Source: Dehalococcoidales bacterium
GTDB taxonomy: Bacteria; Chloroflexota; Dehalococcoidia; Dehalococcoidales; CSSed11-197
NCBI GenBank assembly: GCA_028705415.1
Contig: JAQWDO010000020.1
Coordinates: 1-11,851 of the forward strand
Length of the DNA stretch: 11,851 bases
Reading direction: 5' to 3'
Positions 6,208 through 11,851 of this stretch are shown one piece after another; the first letter of the stretch is position 1, and each line of letters opens with the position of its first letter. The notes below the pieces were generated by a model. It was not told where the DNA came from and did no database searches. It was given only the letters and a program-made list of their open reading frames with translations. Both the position numbers and the translations under genes were made by a program.

Positions 6208-6612
6208 TTGAAGAGTAAAAAGTTTCTTATAGGCGGAATTATTATTGGCTTGGCGATTATTTTTTTGGCCTATATGGGTTTCCAGGGCGGGAACAGTTAT
6301 TATTTCACTGTTGCTGAGGCTCTCGAACAAAGAGATTCAGTGGGCCAGAGCCAGGTGAGAATCCAGGGCGAAGTCGCCGAAGGGTTTGAAACCAGCGGCG
6401 CCGGGCAGAACCTCTTTTTCAGCTTGCTTCATATCGCCGATGAGGCAGCCCAACCAGGAACCGCCAGCATCTATGTCAAGTATACCGGCGTCATTCCAAA
6501 CAATTTTGAAGCTGGGCGTCATGTGGTGGTTGAAGGCCGCTTTGCCGATGACGGAAGTTTTACCGCCTCTAAAATTATTACCGCCTGTGCTTCCAAATAT
6601 GAATCGGCCTAA
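6208..6612 (+). CDS. ccmE: CcmE haem chaperone, cysteine (CXXXY) variant
   Basis: CcmE binds haem covalently on the outer side of the membrane and passes it to apocytochrome c through CcmF. The 134-residue product has an N-terminal anchor helix (about 6-24) and a beta-barrel domain of the OB type with VRIQGEVAEG, ASIYVKYTGVIPNNFEAGRHVVVEG and a C-terminal FTASKIITACASKY. In classical CcmE the haem-binding residue is His in an HXXXY motif. Here C127 takes its place, with Y131, giving the CXXXY form known from the variant maturation system (System I*) of Desulfovibrio and archaea. A TTG at 6208 is the only plausible start: an in-frame TGA lies 15 bases upstream, and GAAGG (6194-6198) precedes it. 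It is followed by ccmF after 20 bases. Confidence 0.9.
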   Translation: MKSKKFLIGGIIIGLAIIFLAYMGFQGGNSYYFTVAEALEQRDSVGQSQVRIQGEVAEGFETSGAGQNLFFSLLHIADEAAQPGTASIYVKYTGVIPNNFEAGRHVVVEGRFADDGSFTASKIITACASKYESA

Positions 6613-6632
6613 ATAACAGACAGGCAGGAGTA

Positions 6633-8618
6633 ATGGCAGAATTAGGATATATTTCGCTGGTCCTTGCTCTGGTTGGAGCAATTTTTGCCCTGGTCGGTTT
6701 TGTATACGGAGGAAAGGAAAAGGCTTCCTGGCTCAACCGAAACGCCCGTAAATCCGCTATAGGTGTTTTTATTCTGGTAACCGTAGCTGTAATAATCCTG
6801 GAAGCAGCACTTCTTACCCATCAATTTGAGTTTAAATACGTATACCAGTACACCAGCACCGACATGTCCCCCCTTTATCTTTTCAGCGGATTATGGGCGG
6901 GCAACGCAGGTTCACTTTTATTTTGGGCATGGATGCTTAGTATTTGCGGATTTATTCTGGTTCTCCGCCAGCGTCCGGGAAAGCGTGAACTGACACCCTA
7001 CACTCTGGCAGTCCTGGTATTTGTGCAGATCTTTTTTATTATCCTGGTGCTCTTTTTCGCCAACCCCTTTGCCCGCCTGGATGCCAGCATTTTCCCGGTT
7101 GTCCCCTCAGAGGGAGTAGGCATGAATCCTTTGCTGGAAAACCCCGGCATGCTGTTCCACCCGCCTACCCTGATAGCCGGCTGGGCAATTTTTACTGTTC
7201 CTTTCGGATTCGCTGTTTCAGCTTTGCTTAATAACAAACTGGATAACACCTGGATAAGCCAGTCCAGACGCTGGGCAGTTATGGCATGGCTCCTGCTGGG
7301 AGTCGGAAATATTCTGGGTGCATGGTGGGCTTATGCAGAGCTTTCATGGGGTGGGTACTGGACCTGGGATCCGATTGAAAATGCCGGCCTTATACCATGG
7401 TTGCTCTCTACAGCTTTCTTGCATTCAATGGTAGTACAAAAACGCAGGGGAGGTTTCAAGTTCTGGAACTTCAGTTTGGCTGCCGCTGTTTTTATTGCCA
7501 TCATCCTTGGCGCTTTCCTTACCCGCAGCGGAGTACTCCAGTCCAAACACACCTTCCTTCCTTCTGCCATGGACGGCTTTTTTCTGGCACTGCTTATCAT
7601 TACTATCATTACTTCAGCAGGGCTCATCATCTGGAGACGCAAGGGCTTAAAAACCGACATGGCTATTGCCAACCTGGTTTCGCGCGAAGCTACTTTCCTG
7701 CTATCCAATGTGCTTTTTGTTGGCGCAGCTGTCGTAATTCTTGCCGGCACACTCTCACCATTGCTGCCCGGGTCACCTACTATGGACGCTACATTCTTCA
7801 ACAGGGCAGTTTTGCCTATTTTTGTTGGTGTAATTCTGCTCATTGGTTTATGTGTGGCAATAGGGTGGCGGCGCCCGCAAGCACGTAAAATCAAGTTTAC
7901 CTATATTGTCTCTGCCCTGTTAAGCCTGGTTGCAACCGCCGCCATCATTGTTGCCGGCTTCAGAGAATGGTATGCCCTCATTCCAGGTTTTGTTGCCTTA
8001 TTTGCAGTCTTTTCCTCAATAATCGTGTGGACTGGAGATTGCCTCTCCCGCCGGCGGGCACTCTCGGAAAACTTTTTTCGATCAGCATTCAACCTTATCC
8101 GGACAAACCGTGCCCGGTATGGTGGTTATCTGGTACATATTTCGATAGCCATCATGGCAGTCGGAGTAATAGGTTCCACAACTTACGATACTGAAGCCAC
8201 AGCAGTGTTAGCCCCGGGCGACACAATGACCGTGGAAGGCTATGAAATAACCTATGAGTCCCTTATGGGGTCCGGGGATGGCAGCCGTATGGAAGTCTGG
8301 GCGGAGGTAACTGTGAACAAGAACGGCAGGCTGATCGGCACTATGGAACCCTTAAAATTATTCCACCGGAGTTACGAAGGGGCTATGAGCAAGGTGGCTA
8401 TCCGTTATTCGCTGGTTGAAGATCTTTACATCAGCCTGACCGGATGGGAACCAATAGATGAAAATGACCTTAACCAGGGCTACTGGGCAGGTTTTATGGC
8501 AAAAGTGATTCCGCTTGTAAGCTGGATTTGGGTTGGGGGCTTCCTCCTTCTGGCCGGAGGTTTAATCTGCTATTGGCCAAAAGGGAAAAAAGAGCCGGCT
8601 TCAAGCAGTGAAGAATAA
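6633..8618 (+). CDS. ccmF: CcmF haem lyase subunit
   Basis: CcmF receives haem from CcmE and joins it to the cysteine thiols of apocytochrome c at the outer face of the membrane. The 661-residue length is typical, with many membrane helices. Visible landmarks are GLWAGNAGSLLFWAW (87-101), the tryptophan-rich WWD segment around 230-250 (WGGYWTWDPIEN), and four histidines at conserved sites: H176 in FHPPTL, H264 in AFLHS, H306 in LTRSGVLQSKH and H502 in GGYLVHIS, equivalent to the E. coli haem-ligand histidines. A soluble loop lies at about 520-630, before the last helix. CAGGAG precedes the ATG at 6633. With no CcmG/H/I encoded here, CcmF is presumably the whole lyase in this variant system. 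Confidence 0.95.
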   Translation: MAELGYISLVLALVGAIFALVGFVYGGKEKASWLNRNARKSAIGVFILVTVAVIILEAALLTHQFEFKYVYQYTSTDMSPLYLFSGLWAGNAGSLLFWAWMLSICGFILVLRQRPGKRELTPYTLAVLVFVQIFFIILVLFFANPFARLDASIFPVVPSEGVGMNPLLENPGMLFHPPTLIAGWAIFTVPFGFAVSALLNNKLDNTWISQSRRWAVMAWLLLGVGNILGAWWAYAELSWGGYWTWDPIENAGLIPWLLSTAFLHSMVVQKRRGGFKFWNFSLAAAVFIAIILGAFLTRSGVLQSKHTFLPSAMDGFFLALLIITIITSAGLIIWRRKGLKTDMAIANLVSREATFLLSNVLFVGAAVVILAGTLSPLLPGSPTMDATFFNRAVLPIFVGVILLIGLCVAIGWRRPQARKIKFTYIVSALLSLVATAAIIVAGFREWYALIPGFVALFAVFSSIIVWTGDCLSRRRALSENFFRSAFNLIRTNRARYGGYLVHISIAIMAVGVIGSTTYDTEATAVLAPGDTMTVEGYEITYESLMGSGDGSRMEVWAEVTVNKNGRLIGTMEPLKLFHRSYEGAMSKVAIRYSLVEDLYISLTGWEPIDENDLNQGYWAGFMAKVIPLVSWIWVGGFLLLAGGLICYWPKGKKEPASSSEE

Positions 8619-8654
8619 CAAATCTACTCATTTCCAGGGCTATCTGTTCAAATT

Positions 8655-9353
8655 ATGATAAATTCCATCGAGGTAAAAAACCTCTGCCGGAACTTCGGCA
8701 GCTTCGAAGCCATTCATAATGTTTCCCTGTCGATACAACCCGGCGAAACCATGGCTTTGTTCGGCCATAACGGAGCCGGGAAAACGACTCTCTTAAAGAT
8801 CATGTCGACCGTGATGAAACCTTCCAGCGGAAGCGTGGAGTATGGCGGACAAGACATACACAAGGATTCAGGGACAGTTCGCGCAAACCTGGGGGTTGTC
8901 AGCCACCGCAGCTTTCTTTACTCCAGCCTCACCGCTTATGACAACCTGGTTTTTTATGCGAAACTGTATGGGGTCCATGATCGTGAAAACCGCATTAAGC
9001 AACTTCTCTCCAGCCTGGGTTTAAAAGCTCGTATGTATGATAAGGTCGGTACCTATTCGAGGGGAATGCAACAGAAGCTGTCCATCGCACGGGCTTTACT
9101 CCATCAACCGGGAATAGTGCTGATGGATGAACCGGAATCCGGGCTGGATAACAGGGCATCCGAAAGCCTTTGGCAATTGCTTAATGAAAAAAAGCGTACT
9201 GTTGTTTTTACCCATCACAACCTTGAAAAAGGGTTTGCAGCAGCAGACCGGGTTATGATTCTGTCACGCGGGAGAGTGTTTTTTGCACCGGATGGCAAAT
9301 GCTCCCTGACAGAGCTGCAGGATGCATACTCTGCCAGCCTGGAGGCTGCATGA
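8655..9353 (+). CDS. ccmA: CcmA, ATP-binding subunit of the haem-handling ABC complex
   Basis: CcmA is the cytoplasmic ATPase of CcmABCD; ATP hydrolysis releases haem-loaded CcmE. The 232-residue product has Walker A GHNGAGKT (37-44), an altered Q-loop region VVSHRSFLYSSLTAYDNL typical of this family, the signature YSRGMQQK (134-141), Walker B GIVLMDEP with D158 and E159, a D-loop SGLD and the H-loop H187 in VVFTHHN. All catalytic elements are intact. The ATG at 8655 lies 36 bases after ccmF with no convincing Shine-Dalgarno nearby. The stop overlaps the ccmB start as ATGA. Adjacent ccmB and ccmC rule out an unrelated ABC transporter. Confidence 0.94.
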   Translation: MINSIEVKNLCRNFGSFEAIHNVSLSIQPGETMALFGHNGAGKTTLLKIMSTVMKPSSGSVEYGGQDIHKDSGTVRANLGVVSHRSFLYSSLTAYDNLVFYAKLYGVHDRENRIKQLLSSLGLKARMYDKVGTYSRGMQQKLSIARALLHQPGIVLMDEPESGLDNRASESLWQLLNEKKRTVVFTHHNLEKGFAAADRVMILSRGRVFFAPDGKCSLTELQDAYSASLEAA

Positions 9354-10021
9354 AAGAGCTGAGAGACGCTTTCACTATTGCATCCAAGGATGTTTTAACC
9401 GAGATCCGCACCAGAGAAGTTCTGTCTTCGGTGGTGATTTTTGCCGTACTGGTTATCATCATTTTTAACTTTGCCTTCGGCTCCAGTGAGCAGGCGGCAG
9501 GGCTGGTAGCTCCCGGAATTCTTTGGGTTACATTTGCTTTTACGGGAATACTCAGCCTTAATCGTTCATTTATTCTGGAAAAAGAGGAAGATTGCATTGA
9601 AGGCCTGATGGTAGCCCCTTTGAGCCGGGAAGCTGTATATCTGGGAAAATTTTTCGGAAATGTGTTTTTTATTATCCTTATTCAGCTTATCGTTATTCCG
9701 ATATTCAGTCTGTTGTTTAACATCAGCTTTTTTAATTTGGAGCTGCTTCTGATAACCATTCTTGCTACTTTGGGTTTTGCCTCGGTTGGTACTCTTTTTG
9801 CCGCCATGGCAGTCAATACACGGGCAAGAGAGCTGGTATTACCGATTCTGTTCTTTCCCGTAATTACCCCGGTTATAATCGCGGCAGTAAACGCTTCAGC
9901 CCAGGTATTGGACGGGCAAAGCTTTGGCGCTATTGCCCAATGGCTGGGAGTGATCGGGGCTTTTGATGTGATTTTTATAGTTGCAAGCTATCTTATATTC
10001 AGCTTTATAATTGAGGAGTAA
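9350..10021 (+). CDS. ccmB: CcmB, membrane subunit of the CcmABCD complex
   Basis: The 223-residue product has about six membrane helices and the CcmB pattern: a cytoplasmic N-terminus (KDVLTEIRTREVLSS), EKEEDCIEGLMVAPLSREAVYLGK at about residues 75-98 and NTRARELVLPILFFPVITPV near 160-180. CcmB anchors CcmA to the membrane. The ATG at 9350 is chosen because it overlaps the ccmA stop (ATGA) and has GGAGG four bases upstream. A longer reading from 9299 would run through the end of ccmA and adds 17 residues unlike CcmB. Confidence 0.93.
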   Translation: MKELRDAFTIASKDVLTEIRTREVLSSVVIFAVLVIIIFNFAFGSSEQAAGLVAPGILWVTFAFTGILSLNRSFILEKEEDCIEGLMVAPLSREAVYLGKFFGNVFFIILIQLIVIPIFSLLFNISFFNLELLLITILATLGFASVGTLFAAMAVNTRARELVLPILFFPVITPVIIAAVNASAQVLDGQSFGAIAQWLGVIGAFDVIFIVASYLIFSFIIEE

Positions 10022-10046
10022 CTGGTATTTTTGCCCGGAGGGATTT

Positions 10047-10718
10047 ATGAAACGTAAAATTTTATTTGCCCTTTCTTCTGTACTGATCCTGCTTTCGTTC
10101 TACATGGTGCTGGTTTTCGTGCCGACAGAAATAGACATGGGAATCGTACAGAGGATTTTCTACTATCATGTACCGTTGGCATGGATTGCTTTCCTGGCAT
10201 TTTTCGTGGTCTTTACAGGCTCCATAATATACCTGGCAAAAAGGAGCACAAAATGGGATAACATAGCCAGCGCATCTGCAGAAATCGGCCTTGTTTTTAT
10301 AAGTCTTATGCTGATCACCGGCTCCATCTGGGCAAAACCTGCCTGGGGGGTATGGTGGATATGGGAACCGAGGCTGACCACCTCACTGGTTCTGTGGTTC
10401 ATATATGTTGCCTATTTTATCGTCAGGGGTTATGTTTCCGGTGAAGAAAGAAAGGCACGATTCGGTGCAGTTGTAGGGATTATCGGTTTCTTGAACGTGC
10501 CCCTGGTATTTCTCTCTGTCACACTCTGGCGCACTCAACACCCGCCGCTGACCATTTTTTCCGGTGGCCTGGAACCCCCCATGCTGGCAACACTGCTGGT
10601 ATGTCTTGTTGCTTTTAACTTCCTTTATTTCTACCTTCTCTCAGAAAGAAGTATGATGAAAAATGACGAACGCATGTTAAGCCAAATTAAAGAAACGATG
10701 GCACGGAGGAACGCATAA
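10047..10718 (+). CDS. ccmC: CcmC, haem-binding membrane protein
   Basis: CcmC presents haem on the outer face of the membrane for attachment to CcmE. The 223-residue protein has six predicted helices, H41 (YYHVP) and H165 (RTQHPP) as the expected external haem ligands, and the WWD segment WGVWWIWEPRLT (100-111). Position 107 is Glu where Asp is more usual. The ATG at 10047, with GGAGGG four bases upstream, is preferred over a longer reading from 10011 that would add 12 non-conserved residues. The TAA shares its last A with the following ATG. Confidence 0.93.
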   Translation: MKRKILFALSSVLILLSFYMVLVFVPTEIDMGIVQRIFYYHVPLAWIAFLAFFVVFTGSIIYLAKRSTKWDNIASASAEIGLVFISLMLITGSIWAKPAWGVWWIWEPRLTTSLVLWFIYVAYFIVRGYVSGEERKARFGAVVGIIGFLNVPLVFLSVTLWRTQHPPLTIFSGGLEPPMLATLLVCLVAFNFLYFYLLSERSMMKNDERMLSQIKETMARRNA

Positions 10719-10867
10719 TGGAAAACGCAGGTTATCTGCTCGCCGCCTTTATTCTAATCTGGGCTGCCCTTCTGGCATACACCTTCATCATAGCAAGAAA
10801 GCAGGCAAAAATGCGCCGGGATATTGAGCTTCTCCGGGAACAACTCGAAGAGGCGTCTCAAAAGTAA
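10718..10867 (+). CDS. ccmD: small CcmD-like protein
   Basis: A 49-codon frame starts at ATG 10718, overlapping the ccmC stop by one base (TAATG), with GGAGG eight bases upstream. The product has one membrane helix (YLLAAFILIWAALLAYTFII, residues 6-25) followed by a basic and then charged helical tail (ARKQAKMRRDIELLREQLEE). Size, single helix, basic tail and position after ccmC all match CcmD, which stabilises the CcmABC-CcmE complex and helps release holo-CcmE. Sequence conservation in CcmD is low, so the call rests mainly on layout and position. The last 10 bases overlap the convergent rhomboid gene. Confidence 0.85.
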   Translation: MENAGYLLAAFILIWAALLAYTFIIARKQAKMRRDIELLREQLEEASQK

Positions 10868-11436
10868 TAGCGTCGATCCCGCTTGAAAATCAAGCCTGCA
10901 GCCAGCCCTGTCAGCAGTCCTCCCAGGTGTGCCTGCCAGGCAACGCCTGAGATGAATGAGAGGATTACAAAACCGCCGATAACGGCAACCCACAGAGGCA
11001 TGGGTACCGGGATGGGAAAAATAATAACCTTCGTATTGGGAACCAGTATAGCAAGTGCTCCACCCAGGGCAAATACAGCCCCTGAAGCTCCTATTGCCAG
11101 TGAATAGGGAGTAAGCAAAACGAAAAATGCACCACCCAGGATTCCCCCGGCTAGATATAAAAGGGTGAATTTCTTTACCCCGACAAGCCTCAATACGTAA
11201 TTGCCAAAGAAATAAAGGGTAAACATATTGGCAAAAAGATGGAACAGATCATAATGGGTAAAAACACTGGTAATTAAACCCCATGGCCTTTCGATGAAAA
11301 ACGGCCTGCTCCATAAACCCAAATGATCTATCAGGCCTGGAAACAGTCTCACGGCAAAGAATATTATTACGTTGATTGCCATTATTATGATTATTGGATT
11401 TAAATTGCGAAAATTGGTACTGCGTGTATAATTCAT
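10858..11436 (-). CDS. rhomboid-family intramembrane serine protease
   Basis: Rhomboids cut membrane proteins inside the lipid bilayer. This 192-residue protein is a minimal six-helix form. It shows the HXXXN element H66-LFA-N70 in FTHYDLFHLFANMFTLYFFG, the nucleophile S118 in GASGAVFALGG, and the catalytic H170 in WQAHLGGLLTGLAAGL, so the Ser-His dyad is intact. The ATG at 11436 is preceded by a weak GAGAG. No extra soluble or zinc domain is present. The gene is convergent with the ccm operon and overlaps ccmD by 10 bases; no terminator is visible between them. Substrate unknown. Confidence 0.92.
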   Translation of the reverse strand: MNYTRSTNFRNLNPIIIIMAINVIIFFAVRLFPGLIDHLGLWSRPFFIERPWGLITSVFTHYDLFHLFANMFTLYFFGNYVLRLVGVKKFTLLYLAGGILGGAFFVLLTPYSLAIGASGAVFALGGALAILVPNTKVIIFPIPVPMPLWVAVIGGFVILSFISGVAWQAHLGGLLTGLAAGLIFKRDRRYYF

Positions 11437-11557
11437 TCGTCTCTCAATATAAAGGAATTACTAGACTTTAGCAGGTTAACCCGATAGCTGGCAAATTGGG
11501 AAAAGCGCAGCTCAACCGAATTATGCCAGGTCACGAAAAGCGTTTGCTTGAGTTAGA

Positions 11558-11589
11558 GTTAGCCGGCGGCTTAAAAGCCGCCGGCTAAC
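11558..11589. repeat. perfect 15-base inverted repeat, possible terminator of the small heat shock gene
   Basis: GTTAGCCGGCGGCTT (11558-11572) and its exact complement (11575-11589) are separated by two bases, giving a very GC-rich hairpin with an AT loop. It lies 35 bases downstream of the Hsp20 stop on the minus strand. No T-run follows on either strand, so it is not a textbook intrinsic terminator. It might instead be a dispersed palindromic element or an RNA 3' stabiliser. The rest of 11437-11624 shows no gene. Confidence 0.6.
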
Positions 11590-11624
11590 AATAGCTACGT
11601 ATACTGCCGGAAAATATTTCCAGG

Positions 11625-11851
11625 CTATTTCTTTTCACCTTCGATCAACTTTGAGCTCTTTACTTTGATCCGCTTTGGCTTGGCTTCTTCAGCCTTGGGA
11701 AGCGTCAGGGTAAGTACTCCGTTCTCAAATACTGCCTCAGCTTTATCAGCATTTACAGCGGCAGGTAAACTGATTGAACGGCTGAAAGAGCCATACCTTA
11801 GCTCCCTTCTGTAATAATTGGCTTCCTTTTCTTCCTGTTCTTCCCTGTTTT
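11625..11851 (-). CDS. Hsp20/alpha-crystallin small heat shock protein, C-terminal part
   Basis: The minus strand carries 74 codons and a TAG; the N-terminus lies beyond the right edge. Residues of the visible part include YYRRELRYGSFSRSISLPA, then VNADKAEAVFENGVLTLTLP, the two best-conserved stretches of the alpha-crystallin domain, and a charged tail KAEEAKPKRIKVKSSK with the IKV form of the C-terminal I-X-I/V anchoring motif. Such proteins are ATP-independent chaperones that hold unfolding proteins. Family assignment is secure; the full length and the promoter cannot be seen. Confidence 0.92.
   Translation of the reverse strand, partial: NREEQEEKEANYYRRELRYGSFSRSISLPAAVNADKAEAVFENGVLTLTLPKAEEAKPKRIKVKSSKLIEGEKK

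Noticed and set aside
7331..7894. 187-codon minus-strand frame opposite ccmF
   Set aside because: The composition is an antisense shadow of hydrophobic ccmF codons, with no domain and no context.
9299..9349. Longer ccmB start
   Set aside because: It would overlap ccmA by 55 bases with non-CcmB residues; the ATG at 9350 has GGAGG and the ATGA overlap.
10011..10046. Longer ccmC start at TTG 10011
   Set aside because: The ATG at 10047 has a better ribosome site, and the added 12 residues do not look like CcmC.

Overview
The window looks like chromosomal DNA of an anaerobic bacterium that respires through membrane-bound multiheme cytochromes. The signs are a two-gene cytochrome b plus lipoprotein cytochrome c module, a complete run of cytochrome c maturation (ccm) genes of the variant type with a cysteine-containing CcmE and no CcmG/H/I, strong AGGAGG ribosome sites in the respiratory part, and alternative GTG and TTG starts. 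The variant maturation system is known from Desulfovibrio-like sulfate reducers, some other anaerobes and archaea. The sequence does not settle the phylum; an anaerobic Firmicutes-like, Chloroflexota or Desulfobacterota relative is possible. Nothing suggests phage, plasmid or insertion-sequence origin.

Left part, minus strand, read from about 4350 down to 1: a GIDE-LemA fusion membrane protein, hisF (cyclase subunit of imidazole glycerol phosphate synthase) without any histidine neighbours, azlC and azlD (branched-chain amino acid exporter pair, overlapping by 14 bases), then the first 316 residues of a two-transmembrane, Cache-type sensor that runs off the left edge. A possible intrinsic terminator overlaps the hisF stop codon, so these genes need not form one operon.

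Middle, plus strand: a 313-base divergent intergenic region carries a good sigma-70-type promoter for a six-helix di-heme cytochrome b of the formate dehydrogenase gamma-subunit type. Its stop codon abuts the GTG of a tetraheme lipoprotein cytochrome c. That lipoprotein consists of two similar di-heme modules (each CX2CH then CX4CH) separated by eleven PTT[Q/E] repeats. A perfect hairpin with a T-run ends this unit. The pair looks like an electron conduit between the quinone pool and something outside the membrane, without its own catalytic subunit.

Right part: from a separate extended -10 promoter run ccmE, ccmF, ccmA, ccmB, ccmC and a 49-codon ccmD-like gene, tightly packed with overlaps at A/B and C/D. 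The operon ends against a convergent rhomboid protease gene that overlaps ccmD by 10 bases. No ccmG, ccmH or ccmI is present. The maturation operon next to a cytochrome with CX4CH haem sites suggests a functional link: CcmABCDEF attaches haem to the lipoprotein, which then takes electrons from or gives them to the cytochrome b.

At the right edge, after a 15-base perfect inverted repeat, lies the C-terminal 74 residues of an Hsp20/alpha-crystallin small heat shock protein on the minus strand.
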